NCBI RefSeq assembly: GCF_001592755.1
Contig: NZ_LUKF01000014.1
Span: 248,401-312,400, forward strand
DNA from: Bdellovibrio bacteriovorus
GTDB taxonomy: Bacteria; Bdellovibrionota; Bdellovibrionia; Bdellovibrionales; Bdellovibrionaceae
DNA: 64,000 bases
Direction: 5' to 3'
Program-made: the position numbers and the translations under genes
In this document: positions 1 through 10,591 of the stretch, piece after piece
Position numbering within the stretch: position 1 is the stretch's first letter
Layout: every line of letters starts with the position of its first letter
Notes under the pieces: model-generated
What the model was told of the DNA's origin: nothing
The model's input: the letters and a program-made list of their open reading frames with translations, nothing else
Databases searched by the model: none

Positions 1-1
1 C

Positions 2-1819
2 GAAGACTACAACGCTTATAAACTTCAGCCTTTTAAATCAGACGAATTAAAAGCCCTTTTGCAAGAGCTGAACTTTAAGACGTTCGAAAAGAATTTGTTC
101 GGTTCAACTACCGAAGTGCCCTCTTCTACGCCTAAAGTATCTGTTCCGAGCGAAGCTGTGGCGGAAGGCGAGATCCAACCAACATTAGTTATCACAAAAG
201 ATGATAAGCATTTCCAAGAGCGCACCGTAACGACACGCGACTTGGCTGAAATGCTCGCTGAAAATCAGACCCTCTGGGGATTTAGTGACACCCGCGGAGT
301 TTTCATTGGCACAGACTCTGAGGTTTTAGAGGTTTCTGACTTTGAATATCTCGGAAAGCTTTCTGATACTTTCAGAATTCGCTGGAGTGGCTTCGATCTA
401 AAAGCCTTCTGGTACAAAATCGGAGCCAAATCTCCTATCGCCGCTTGGGATTCCCAATTGGCGGCCTATGTGCTTAAAGCGGGCGACACTTCTGATTTCA
501 ATAAGATCTACACTCGCTACATGCTAGAGAATATTCCGGAACTGGTTTCACCATCGGCTTTGTACAATGCTCATCGCAACTTTGCGGCGACTTTGCAACA
601 CGAGCTAAAAAAACTGGCTAGTGAAAAAGTTTATCAGGAGTTGGAGCTTCCCTTAGTGCGCGTTCTTCTTTCAATGGAAAGATGGGGCGTGCGTATCGAT
701 AAAGACCTTTTAGCAAAGCAAAGTGCCGAGCTAGAAAGCGAAATCGCGACATTAGAGCAAGGCATCTTCAAAGAAGCCGGCGAAACCTTCAATGTCGGAA
801 GTCCTAAGCAATTAGGAGTGGTCCTTTTTGAAAAAATGGGATTGCCAGCCGCGAAGAAAACAAAGACAGGTTATTCCACAGACGAAGAGGTTCTTTCTGG
901 TTTGGATCACCCGATTGCGAAGCTCATTTTGCAATGGCGTGAACTTTCTAAGTTGAAATCGACTTATGTAGATGCACTTCCAACAATGATTGATGCTAAA
1001 GATGATCGCGTGCATACAAGCTTTAACCAAGCTTTGACGACAACCGGTCGTCTTTCCAGCACGCAACCGAACTTACAGAATATTCCGATCAAAACAGCTC
1101 GCGGCCAGCAAGTGCGTAAGGCCTTTGTGGCAGCTCCAAGAATGAAACTGCTGTCCGTAGACTATTCTCAGATCGAACTAAGAATTCTAGCGCATATTTC
1201 GGAAGATCCGAATTTATGTAAAGCCTTTGCAGAAGACTTAGATATCCATGCAGCAACCGCCGCAGAAATTTTCAACGTGTCTTTAGATCAAGTCACTTCA
1301 GACTTAAGAAGATCGGCAAAAGCCGTCAACTTCGGTATCGCCTACGGCCAAGGAGCGTTCGGTTTGGCTGAAAACTTGGGCATCTCAAGAACTGAAGCTA
1401 AAGATATTATCGAACGTTACTTTACAAGATTTAAAAACGTTCGCGAGTACATCGAAGGCACGGTGAAGAAAGCCCATGAACAAGGTTACGTAGAAACTTT
1501 GTTCGGTCGTCGCCGTTACATCGAAGAGTTGAAATCAAAAAACATGGCTCTGAAAAAATTCGGAGAGCGCGCCGCCATCAACGCTCCAATCCAAGGAACA
1601 GCAAGCGATCTAGTGAAAAAAGCCATGATCGAAGTCTTCGAAAAAGTCCCCGTCAGAATGCTACTGCAAGTGCACGATGAATTGATTTTCGAAGCAACGG
1701 AAGAAGACCTACAAAAGTATTCTCCAGAGCTAGTGAAGATTATGGAAAATGTGGCGCAACTCAAAGTCCCACTAAAAGTGAATTATGCGATAGGAAACAA
1801 CTGGGACGAAGCCCACTGA
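2..1819 (+). CDS. polA: DNA polymerase I, 3' part (5' end outside window)
   Basis: Partial gene: the frame is open from base 2, so the start and the 5'-nuclease domain lie upstream. DNA polymerase I fills gaps and replaces RNA primers. The polymerase half is complete and has all hallmark motifs: TTGRLSSTQPNLQNIPI, motif A (LLSVDYSQIELRILAH), motif B (RRSAKAVNFGIAYGQG) and motif C (QVHDELIFE). The preceding 3'-5' exonuclease-like domain has lost its metal-binding residues: the usual DTET motif reads FSDTRG, and the NLKYD motif reads DLKAF. It is probably a structural relic without proofreading, as in Taq and Bacillus enzymes. A terminator hairpin follows the stop. Confidence 0.96.
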   Translation, partial: EDYNAYKLQPFKSDELKALLQELNFKTFEKNLFGSTTEVPSSTPKVSVPSEAVAEGEIQPTLVITKDDKHFQERTVTTRDLAEMLAENQTLWGFSDTRGVFIGTDSEVLEVSDFEYLGKLSDTFRIRWSGFDLKAFWYKIGAKSPIAAWDSQLAAYVLKAGDTSDFNKIYTRYMLENIPELVSPSALYNAHRNFAATLQHELKKLASEKVYQELELPLVRVLLSMERWGVRIDKDLLAKQSAELESEIATLEQGIFKEAGETFNVGSPKQLGVVLFEKMGLPAAKKTKTGYSTDEEVLSGLDHPIAKLILQWRELSKLKSTYVDALPTMIDAKDDRVHTSFNQALTTTGRLSSTQPNLQNIPIKTARGQQVRKAFVAAPRMKLLSVDYSQIELRILAHISEDPNLCKAFAEDLDIHAATAAEIFNVSLDQVTSDLRRSAKAVNFGIAYGQGAFGLAENLGISRTEAKDIIERYFTRFKNVREYIEGTVKKAHEQGYVETLFGRRRYIEELKSKNMALKKFGERAAINAPIQGTASDLVKKAMIEVFEKVPVRMLLQVHDELIFEATEEDLQKYSPELVKIMENVAQLKVPLKVNYAIGNNWDEAH

Positions 1820-1822
1820 CCC

Positions 1823-1947
1823 GCGCTGATGAAAAAGGCCCATCTGACTTCGTTGGAGGGCCTTTTCCTTCACTCCGACGTGCCTCCAGCACGCCTCCGT
1901 TTCGGAAAAAACCCTCCGCCTCGCAGCTGAACCTTTTTGATCAGCGC
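1823..1947. repeat. Imperfect inverted repeat with nested hairpins downstream of polA
   Basis: A 16-base arm at 1823-1838 is repeated inverted at 1932-1947 with one mismatch. Inside lie the polA terminator hairpin and a 5-bp hairpin (cgtgc/gcacg). The whole could fold as one branched structure just after the polA stop. Together with 1948-2094, where I see only short GC-rich palindromic patches and no ORF, it fills the gap up to the next inverted repeat. Confidence 0.6.
1833..1866 (+). terminator. Rho-independent terminator after polA
   Basis: AAAAGGCCC and GGGCCTTTT form a 9-bp stem 14 bases after the polA stop. The T run is part of the stem, so it could work in both directions. Confidence 0.75.
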
Positions 1948-2094
1948 TAGTGTTCGGTGGGGTGAAGTTAGTAGACGGTGGGGCGTGAAATTGGTTTTGA
2001 TCAAAGTCAGATTTTTCTTTTTAAGAGGAGCATCGCGCACGCTCAGCTAGCGCGGCAGCCGGCCACCGCGACTGGCGTGGAGACGAGAGACTTG

Positions 2095-2239
2095 TTCCTT
2101 GGTAAGGGCTTTTAGCTAAGCTTCCCTGCAGCGAGTTCCGCAGCGAAGCAAGAAACACCAGCGGTAGCCAAGAAGAAAAGAAAAGAGCGAGGACTGTCCG
2201 AGCGAAAGGGAAGCTTAGCTAAAAGCCCTTACCAAGGAA
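2095..2239. repeat. 33-bp perfect inverted repeat with 79-base spacer
   Basis: The arm at 2095-2127 (beginning ttccttggtaagggctttta) is exactly repeated in inverse at 2207-2239. Outside the arms, ggagacg (2077-2083) and cgtctcc (2251-2257) could extend the pairing into the end of the downstream lipoprotein gene. There is no T run and no ORF. It sits between two convergent genes, directly after the lipoprotein stop codon. It resembles the element at 31727-31878 in arm length and spacer length but not in sequence. Confidence 0.9.
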
Positions 2240-2244
2240 GCAAT

Positions 2245-2883
2245 CTACTCCGTCTCCCACCCAACAACGCGACCGCCTTCGAAGTAGACGAATCGTGTTT
2301 CCTGTCTAAACCCCGAAGAAGTAGAGACATGTCTTTGATATTTCCAGCGTTCATTTTTATAAATCGGATTTCCTGAAACTTCGACGGCTAGGGGTTCGCC
2401 CCAGGAGCGGCGTACGTATTCTTGGGGCATTCCGACGGCGATGTCTTGGGTTTCTACGAGATCACGCATTTCTTGTTGCGGGGCTTGGCTGCGGCTCCAG
2501 ATTTCGTTGCGGTTGATCCATTGTTGACGGCCTTCAATAGAAGGAATTGAAAGAAATTGGATTTTTTCTTCGTCGTTTTTTAGCCACGGAAGAATTTTTG
2601 AATACTGTTCGCGCTCTTTCTTTGATCCCAGGGCGCGTTCTAATTCGCGCACTTTTTGACGATTGCGAATATCTTCGATGTCTCGCGAAGTCAGCGATGT
2701 GGGGTCTTTGCCCATTTCATAGGCGGTTTTTCTGGTGTCGCGGTCAAGATAGTTGGAATCACCCGAACGGCTGTCAGAAGAATATTGAGTGGTTGAATCA
2801 CTATAGCCACTGCCGGTAGATCTTTGGAAATTCGCGCATCCTGAAAGTAAAACAACGGGAATCAGAAGCAAAACAGACTTCAT
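2245..2883 (-). CDS. Putative outer-membrane lipoprotein
   Basis: The 212-residue protein starts MKSVLLLIPVVLLSGCANFQ, a signal peptide with lipobox LSGC, so Cys16 should be lipidated. A Ser/Asp/Tyr-rich stretch (about 20-50) follows, then a charged helical middle (about 55-110) and a C-terminal part rich in aromatic and charged residues. The C-terminal GMPQEYVRRSWGEP resembles the SmpA/OmlA-like pattern in which a short G-M-x-x-x-x-V motif precedes a W-G-x-P, but the match is too short to assign. Its ribosome-binding site (aggag) lies 7 bases before ATG. It converges with polA and is divergent from the FliL-like gene. No function assigned. Confidence 0.85.
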   Translation of the reverse strand: MKSVLLLIPVVLLSGCANFQRSTGSGYSDSTTQYSSDSRSGDSNYLDRDTRKTAYEMGKDPTSLTSRDIEDIRNRQKVRELERALGSKKEREQYSKILPWLKNDEEKIQFLSIPSIEGRQQWINRNEIWSRSQAPQQEMRDLVETQDIAVGMPQEYVRRSWGEPLAVEVSGNPIYKNERWKYQRHVSTSSGFRQETRFVYFEGGRVVGWETE

Positions 2884-2985
2884 TGAAGGTCTCCTAGAAC
2901 TTTATGCTAGCCGATGAGCTTCTGTTTATAAATTGTTCTTGCGACGTATTTGGTTCTTTTCTTACAATCGTCTTGGGAGTGGGGC

Positions 2986-3966
2986 TTGGCAGATAAAGAA
3001 AGCACGACCAAAGTTGAGGAAGAAAAAAAGGACGGCGCACCCGAAGGGGAGGCCGAGGACGTTCTATCCTTAGAGTCGTTAGACGAAATTATTGCCAATG
3101 AAGATCCCGAGTTTGCTAAAGGCCTTATTGATATCGGCCCTGATGATCCTTCAAACACCATCTATGAAGAAGGTGTTGAGCTTGAATACACTCTGGAAGA
3201 AGAAATAAAACTGTGGGAGCGCTCAACAGGTCTTCGTCAGAAAATTTATAAGCTTCTGCGTTTCCTTCCGAAAATTTCTTATAAAATAAAAATGAAACGC
3301 ACGGTTCTTCGCTTAAGTTGGATTAAGTGGAAAGAACAAGCGATTCAAAGCCTTCGAAACGCGGGCCCGAATACGCTGGCATGGTTGAAGAAGTCAGCGG
3401 CGTCAATGAAAGCTGGAATCGGCACAGGGCTCTCTGCGTTTAAATCTTTTAGTTTGATAAAGAAATTGGCTTTTGTAGGACTCATTGTTTTAACGGGGGC
3501 ATCTGCCTATCTGATCTATCGTACGGTTACAAAAGGCTTAGTACCTCATGAGCAGGAACTTTTCATCGGCTCATTTGCAGATTGGTCTCAGGGAAAATAT
3601 CAGTATGATCCCAAGGCCGAAATGGAGTCGTTCTATGATTCAACTCGTACGACTCAAAATATTCTTTTAATGAAAAAGATGGTGGTGAACCTCAAACGCT
3701 CCTCAGAGTCTGGACCGAATCCGATGGGAGCATTTGAGTTTTACGTGGAAGGCACGGCCTCTGAGGTCGTTGTCGAAATCAAAGACCGTGAACCTGAAGT
3801 AGAAGATTTATTCCTGAGAACGATCGAAGAAACGACATTCGATCAGGCCTCCTCAGGGGAGGGAAAACAACTTCTTTGCGAAAGATTGCGCAAAGAAGTG
3901 AATAAGATTCTTACCAAAGGATACGTACGTCGTATCTTTATCAAGACCGCTATTATAAAGCCTTAA
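2986..3966 (+). CDS. FliL-like single-pass membrane protein
   Basis: I chose TTG 2986 because gggag lies 6 bases upstream; an upstream TTG at 2950 is possible. The product has about 326 residues: an acidic N-terminal region (about 1-75), a basic amphipathic cytoplasmic part, one membrane segment near residues 160-180 ([19 protein letters not shown]) and a periplasmic domain. The end ([20 protein letters not shown], then [18 protein letters not shown]) matches the pattern of flagellar FliL C-termini, which act at the stator. The long cytoplasmic extension is unlike classical FliL (about 150-180 residues), so it may be a paralogue with another role. No other flagellar gene is nearby. Its 3' end overlaps the convergent activator gene by 14 bases. 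Confidence 0.65.
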   Translation: MADKESTTKVEEEKKDGAPEGEAEDVLSLESLDEIIANEDPEFAKGLIDIGPDDPSNTIYEEGVELEYTLEEEIKLWERSTGLRQKIYKLLRFLPKISYKIKMKRTVLRLSWIKWKEQAIQSLRNAGPNTLAWLKKSAASMKAGIGTGLSAFKSFSLIKKLAFVGLIVLTGASAYLIYRTVTKGLVPHEQELFIGSFADWSQGKYQYDPKAEMESFYDSTRTTQNILLMKKMVVNLKRSSESGPNPMGAFEFYVEGTASEVVVEIKDREPEVEDLFLRTIEETTFDQASSGEGKQLLCERLRKEVNKILTKGYVRRIFIKTAIIKP

Positions 3967-5182
3967 AATTTGAAATATCGATGTTGTAGTACTTCAAACG
4001 ATCATGAAGAGTGCTCTTAGGCATTCCTAAATCCTGAGCCGTGCGGCGTTGATTGCCACGGTTCGCCGTCAATCTTTTGATAATCATCTGCTTTTCAATC
4101 TCTTTGATCACGGGGATGTCATTGACGACCTTTTCTGTGGGCTCTAACAGTGTGCGATCCAAAAGTTTTTCAATATGGTTTTCAGTGATGTGCTCGCGCG
4201 GATAAAGAGCTGCGGCACGGTTCACTAAGTTTTTAAGTTCACGAATATTTCCCGGCCAAGAGTGTTTCTTCAATCTTGCGATCGCGCCAAAAGAAAAACG
4301 CACGCGCATTTTGCGGGCAAAGTTATAAAGAAGCTCTTCAAAATCCTCCATGCGGAATTGCAGAGCTGGAGGATTGACGGCGATAACGTTCAAACGGAAG
4401 TACAAGTCCGAACGGAATGCACCTTCACGAATTTTCTCACTCAGATTTTGGTGAGTCGCTGCGATGATTCGAACATCGGTTTTAATATTGCGATCGGCAC
4501 CGACGGGACGGATTTCGTTGTTTTCTAAAGCGCGCAAAAGCTTTGCCTGCAAGCTGTAAGAAAGATCACCGATCTCGTCTAAGAAAAGAGTTCCGCAGCG
4601 TGCGGCTTCGAAAGCTCCTTTACGATCGTTGATCGCGCCAGTAAAAGATCCTTTTACGTGTCCGAAAAGTTCACTTTCGATCAAGGTTTCGCTTAAGGCG
4701 CTGCAGTTGACGCTGACAAAGGGACCGCGATGGCGATCGCTGGTTTCGTGTAAAGCTTGAGCGATGACGTCTTTACCTGTGCCCGACGGACCTAACACCA
4801 AGACGGGGAATTCTGTTTTAGCGACATTACCCAAAGTTTTAAGTTCGTCATTCCAAACTTCGTTGCGGCTTGAAAGTGGAAAGGCTGTTTGAGTTTCTTC
4901 TTTTTCTCGATAGACAAGTTCTAAAGTTCCAAGGCGAATGATGTCGCCATCTTGCAGAACGGCTTCGACAACGCGGGCATCGTTCACATAAGTGCCGACG
5001 GCAGAGCGAAGGTCGCGGATGATATAATAAGAATCTTTTTTCTCGATACGGGCATGACGATCTGAGATCTGTTCCGCCGTGAGCTGGATCTGACATTGAG
5101 GGTCTTTTCCCAAGGTCATGAATTCCCCAAGGGAAAGGTTTTTTGAGTTTTCATCGAGTACTTTTAAGAAAGGTTGGTGCAT
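3953..5182 (-). CDS. Sigma-54-dependent transcriptional activator with FHA domain
   Basis: A 409-residue enhancer-binding protein. Residues 1-100 form an FHA domain ([25 protein letters not shown]) that should read phosphothreonine. An AAA+ domain follows with Walker A GPSGTGKD, a sigma-54 contact loop GSFTGA (usually GAFTGA), Walker [11 protein letters not shown] and sensor motifs. A Fis-type helix-turn-helix ends it ([19 protein letters not shown]). There is no receiver domain, so control is probably by a Ser/Thr kinase rather than a histidine kinase. The start ATG has a strong aggagg. Its partner RpoN is encoded at 30276. Targets cannot be read from this window. Confidence 0.93.
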   Translation of the reverse strand: MHQPFLKVLDENSKNLSLGEFMTLGKDPQCQIQLTAEQISDRHARIEKKDSYYIIRDLRSAVGTYVNDARVVEAVLQDGDIIRLGTLELVYREKEETQTAFPLSSRNEVWNDELKTLGNVAKTEFPVLVLGPSGTGKDVIAQALHETSDRHRGPFVSVNCSALSETLIESELFGHVKGSFTGAINDRKGAFEAARCGTLFLDEIGDLSYSLQAKLLRALENNEIRPVGADRNIKTDVRIIAATHQNLSEKIREGAFRSDLYFRLNVIAVNPPALQFRMEDFEELLYNFARKMRVRFSFGAIARLKKHSWPGNIRELKNLVNRAAALYPREHITENHIEKLLDRTLLEPTEKVVNDIPVIKEIEKQMIIKRLTANRGNQRRTAQDLGMPKSTLHDRLKYYNIDISNFKAL

Positions 5183-5293
5183 GTGTGCCTCCTGTTATGG
5201 CAGGGGCTTATTTCAAGAGCTTCGCCGACCTCAGAACGAAATAAACGGGGTTACAGGGTTTTCGACTCGCCAGATTATTGGTGCAGGGACCCC

Positions 5294-5311
5294 TTTCTCA
5301 GAATTGAGAAA
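5294..5311. promoter_or_regulatory. Small palindrome in engB/activator divergent region
   Basis: tttctca-gaat-tgagaaa is a 7-bp inverted repeat 27 bases before the engB ATG, in the 155-base region between divergently transcribed genes. It could be an operator or a leader hairpin. No clear -35/-10 pair was recognised around it. Confidence 0.3.
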
Positions 5312-5337
5312 AGGACCGAGCTCTGATAGCCTTAGCT

Positions 5338-5913
5338 ATGCCGAAAACGATTGAATTCATTAAAAGTGCCGTTCTGGCAAAAGATTATCCGCTCCACAAT
5401 TTAGCTGAAGTTGCCATCGCCGGTCGCTCCAATGCCGGAAAGTCTTCTTTCATTAATGCGTTGGCGAAGGGAAAGGTAGCGAAGGTCAGTTCGACTCCAG
5501 GTAAAACTCGCCTTTTGAACTTCTTCAATATGGAAGATTCCTACGTGCTGACGGATATGCCTGGTTATGGATTCGCCGCGCGTTCCGTGGATGAGATTGA
5601 AGAGTGGAATGCGATGATCGAAACTTATCTTATGACTCGCGAAAATTTAGTGGGTCTTCTTCTTGTGATGGATATTCGTCGTGATTGGACAGCGGATGAA
5701 GAACTTCTAAAAAAGTTTTCGGATCGTCGCGGATTTCCGATGGCTGTGGCTTTGACGAAGTCAGATAAGATGACTCGCAATCATATGAATCAAGCCGTGG
5801 CTAAAGTGAAAAAAATGTCAGGCTTAAGCGCGGTCTTCCCGGTGTCTTCTTTGAAAAAAGAGGGACAAGACGAGATCGAAGAATACATGTACGAAAATTG
5901 GGTGAAACCATGA
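5338..5913 (+). CDS. engB: Ribosome biogenesis GTPase EngB (YihA/YsxC)
   Basis: This GTPase is needed for assembly of the large ribosomal subunit. All G motifs are visible in its 191 residues: G1 GRSNAGKSS, G2/switch I STPGKTR, G3 DMPGYG, G4 TKSDK and G5 VSSLKKEG. The length is normal for the family. No good ribosome-binding site precedes ATG 5338. The stop overlaps kdsB (ATGA), so the two are translationally coupled. Confidence 0.95.
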   Translation: MPKTIEFIKSAVLAKDYPLHNLAEVAIAGRSNAGKSSFINALAKGKVAKVSSTPGKTRLLNFFNMEDSYVLTDMPGYGFAARSVDEIEEWNAMIETYLMTRENLVGLLLVMDIRRDWTADEELLKKFSDRRGFPMAVALTKSDKMTRNHMNQAVAKVKKMSGLSAVFPVSSLKKEGQDEIEEYMYENWVKP

Positions 5914-6638
5914 AAATAGTGGGCGTCATTCCCGCTCGGTACGGATCGACTCGCTTCCCAGGCAAACCACTGGAGTTGTTAAAGGGTCGCCCCCTGATCC
6001 AGTGGACAATTGAAGGCGCCCGCAAATCCAAATTGATCAGTGAGCTGATTGTAGCCACGGATCATGAAGGCATTAAAGCCGCGGCGGAAGCAGCCGGTGC
6101 AAAAGTCGTTATGACAGCTAGCGAACTTCCTACGGGAAGTGATCGTATCAACGCCGCCGTTCAAAATATTGAGTGTGATATCGTCGTTAATATTCAAGGG
6201 GACGAACCGCAAGTGACGGGCGAGCTTATCGATAAGCTCGCGCAAGTGTTCCTCGAAGATAAAAATCTGGATATGGCAACACTGGCTCATCCCATCAGTG
6301 AGGAAGAGCTTCAATCCATGAATTCTGTGAAAGTTGTTTTGAATAAAAATGACGAAGCTCTTTATTTCAGCCGCTATGCCATGCCGTACTCTCGTAAATC
6401 AGCGAAGGACATGGGCTCGCTTGAGGGCTGCATGAAGCATATTGGTATGTATGCTTATACTAAAAAGTTTTTAAAAACGTTCTGTGCGGCTCCTCCTGCT
6501 TTCATTGAAAATGCCGAAAGCTTGGAGCAGTTAAGAGCGTTGTATTTAGGTGCAAAAATTAAGGTCATTCGAGTCAAGGAAGCTCTCGTCGGGGTGGATA
6601 CTCCCGAAGATTTAGCGCGACTCGAAAAAATGTTATAA
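5910..6638 (+). CDS. kdsB: 3-deoxy-manno-octulosonate cytidylyltransferase (CMP-Kdo synthetase)
   Basis: Activates Kdo with CTP to CMP-Kdo for the inner core of LPS. The N-terminal nucleotide-binding signature VIPARYGSTRFPGKPL is intact, as are NIQGDEP and the C-terminal GVDTPEDLARLE. The length is 242 residues when started at ATG 5910, which overlaps the engB stop; an upstream in-frame start would add four residues without need. The next gene, pyrG, makes its substrate CTP. Confidence 0.96.
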   Translation: MKIVGVIPARYGSTRFPGKPLELLKGRPLIQWTIEGARKSKLISELIVATDHEGIKAAAEAAGAKVVMTASELPTGSDRINAAVQNIECDIVVNIQGDEPQVTGELIDKLAQVFLEDKNLDMATLAHPISEEELQSMNSVKVVLNKNDEALYFSRYAMPYSRKSAKDMGSLEGCMKHIGMYAYTKKFLKTFCAAPPAFIENAESLEQLRALYLGAKIKVIRVKEALVGVDTPEDLARLEKML

Positions 6639-8312
<1,674 letters not shown>

Positions 8313-8326
8313 GAAAGGTCTTTGCA

Positions 8327-9307
8327 ATGTCAAAGGTAGTTCAGCAAGGTCTTAAAGTGTTGGAAGTAGAGGCTCAGGCAATTCTGGGTTTACGGGACCG
8401 TATCGGTGTTGATTTTGAAAAAGTCGTTCAGATGATTAAAGACTGTCAGGGAAAGCTCATCCTGACGGGAATGGGAAAGTCAGGACAGATTGCGCGTAAA
8501 CTTGCCAGCACGTTTTCTTCTACGGGAACTCCTGCCGTATTTTTGCATCCGGCAGAAAGTTCTCACGGAGATTTAGGTATTGTTGAAAGCAAAGACGTGG
8601 TCATTGCTATTTCTTATGGTGGTGAATCTCCTGAGTTTGCCGGCATCCTGAAATATGTGGCTCGCAAGTCTATCCCACTGATTGCGTTAACCGGGAAGCC
8701 GACATCTTCTTTGGCGAAAGCGGCGCAAGTGACTTTGAATGTGTATGTTTCTGAAGAAGCGTGTCCGTTGAACTTAGCCCCCACGGCTAGCAGTACGGCT
8801 ACTTTAGCTATGGGTGATGCCGTAGCGATGGCCGTGATGACGGAAAAGGGGTTCAGTCCTCAGGACTTTGCCGAATTCCATCCTGGCGGAAGTTTAGGTT
8901 ATCGTCTTCTGACTCGCGTGAGTGATGTCATGCATGCCGGGGACGCATTGCCAACAGTCGGTCTTGAAGCACCTCTTCGTCAGGTGTTTTCAGCGATGAC
9001 TCACAAAGATGTTCGTGGAGCCGCTGGCGTGGTTGACGAAAAAGGCGATCTTGTCGGAGTGATCACCGACGGTCAAATCCGTCGTCGCTTGGAAAAAAGT
9101 GATGATCCACTGACGGGAACCGCAAAGGATCTTATGACGACGAATCCGCGCACCATTGATGCAAATGAATTCGCCGAAAAAGCCTTGTTCGTGATGGAGC
9201 AATTCCAGATCAATATGCTCTTTGTTCTAGATAAGGATTCCGCAACTCCGAAGAAGCCGGTCGGAATCCTGCATGTTCAAGATTTATTGAAAGCGAAAGT
9301 TCGTTAG
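8327..9307 (+). CDS. kdsD: D-arabinose 5-phosphate isomerase
   Basis: Isomerises ribulose 5-phosphate to arabinose 5-phosphate, the first committed step to Kdo. A SIS sugar-isomerase domain occupies roughly residues 30-165 (GMGKSGQIARKLASTFSSTG, AISYGGESPE). FHPGGSLGYRLL then leads to two CBS domains (about 200-325). 326 residues is the family length. It ends the engB-kdsB-pyrG-kdsD run; the stop lies 4 bases from that of the convergent epimerase. Confidence 0.95.
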   Translation: MSKVVQQGLKVLEVEAQAILGLRDRIGVDFEKVVQMIKDCQGKLILTGMGKSGQIARKLASTFSSTGTPAVFLHPAESSHGDLGIVESKDVVIAISYGGESPEFAGILKYVARKSIPLIALTGKPTSSLAKAAQVTLNVYVSEEACPLNLAPTASSTATLAMGDAVAMAVMTEKGFSPQDFAEFHPGGSLGYRLLTRVSDVMHAGDALPTVGLEAPLRQVFSAMTHKDVRGAAGVVDEKGDLVGVITDGQIRRRLEKSDDPLTGTAKDLMTTNPRTIDANEFAEKALFVMEQFQINMLFVLDKDSATPKKPVGILHVQDLLKAKVR

Positions 9308-9311
9308 TCGT

Positions 9312-10466
9312 TTAAAGGCGAGGGCGGAGGTTGATATACTCCTCCATCGCATTCACGATGTGATAAAGAGAACTGGCTTTGGCGAAAGTGCCATTGAATT
9401 CATCTTTATCTGAAAGCATGTCGTACCAAGTTCCACGCAGAGGTGTTTGGAAAAACTTGAACAGGGTTTCCATCGCCTCGTCAGCCCCTCGAGCATAGAT
9501 TTCTTTTTGATCCGCATTTGCTTCAGTACCTAAGCGGCAAGCCGCTTTAATTCGTTCACATTGAGGCCAGAATCGCGACGATTGGGTTTTGGGAGTATAG
9601 TTGCTCCGCATTTCGTCAAAGACCACTTTGCGTGTGCGGGATGTTCCGTATTTTTCAGCTAACAAGAATAAATTATGGCGAACAGATTTTAAATCTTGTC
9701 CTGTCAGACCTTCATACAAAGACATCAACCATGCCCACTCGTATTGGTGACCAGGTTCATAGACGAAAAGACCGTTTTCACGAAGGTGATTCCAGTCTTT
9801 ATCGAAGTATTCGCCCAATACGCCAGTCTCTGGGTCGATAAATTTATTCAGGCAAAGCGTGATTATATTGTGACCCAGTTCTTTCCATTCAGGATCTTGA
9901 TCAATCTGCATCCAGGCAATGGCGGATTCGAACATATGCATGTGCGGGTTGGATTTGTAAGAAAGATTTCCTTTTTCGTCCATCTCGGTGAAGCCGCCAC
10001 CGCTGACGGCGCGTTCGCGATTGAGATACTGAACTAATGATTTTGCGCGGTCTTTGATTTCGGCACTGGGTTTCACGATATAAGCTTGAGCCAAGGCAAA
10101 AAGGGCGAAAGCTTCGGTATAAAGATCTGGATTTGAGCTTTTTGGAGTGCCATCGAGATTGATGGAGTGAATGAAAGCCCCGGAAGGCACAGAATAATTC
10201 TGCATCAAATAACGGCCACCCATCTCGACAAGCGAATGCGCCACCTCTTTTTTACAAACCCCTAGATTTGCACCCGTGACGAAAGAATACATCTGGCGAG
10301 CTTGCACCATCGAGCGACGAGGAATGTCCATAGCGCTTCCATCAAACGAGATGTTTTCGATAAAGCCACCCTTTGTCTTATCCACTCCCGTGGTAGACCA
10401 TAAAGGGTAAACGTCATTCGCCAGCCATTGTTTCGATTTTTCAATCAAAAAAGTATGTGATGTCAT
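9312..10466 (-). CDS. AGE-family sugar epimerase/isomerase
   Basis: A 384-residue protein of the N-acylglucosamine 2-epimerase / mannose isomerase family, an (alpha/alpha)6 barrel. Recognisable features are GGFIENISFDG near the N-terminus, NPHMHMFESAIAW, EPGHQYEWAWLM with the conserved His, and WPQCERIKA. Substrate cannot be fixed from sequence: GlcNAc/ManNAc, mannose/fructose and cellobiose epimerases share these motifs. I started at ATG 10466 (MTSHTFLIEKSKQWL); the frame is open to 10610, but that extension is unlike the family and overlaps the divergent permease. Confidence 0.82.
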   Translation of the reverse strand: MTSHTFLIEKSKQWLANDVYPLWSTTGVDKTKGGFIENISFDGSAMDIPRRSMVQARQMYSFVTGANLGVCKKEVAHSLVEMGGRYLMQNYSVPSGAFIHSINLDGTPKSSNPDLYTEAFALFALAQAYIVKPSAEIKDRAKSLVQYLNRERAVSGGGFTEMDEKGNLSYKSNPHMHMFESAIAWMQIDQDPEWKELGHNIITLCLNKFIDPETGVLGEYFDKDWNHLRENGLFVYEPGHQYEWAWLMSLYEGLTGQDLKSVRHNLFLLAEKYGTSRTRKVVFDEMRSNYTPKTQSSRFWPQCERIKAACRLGTEANADQKEIYARGADEAMETLFKFFQTPLRGTWYDMLSDKDEFNGTFAKASSLYHIVNAMEEYINLRPRL

Positions 10467-10591
10467 TCTCACACCTTTGCGCGACCCGACAATTCGGTCA
10501 AGGGATGACGAGAAGGGTCCAATAAAATGGCATCTGGCAACGCAGAATTTGTTTAGTGAGATAATCTGAAATTTTGAAGTATCTTTTGAGT

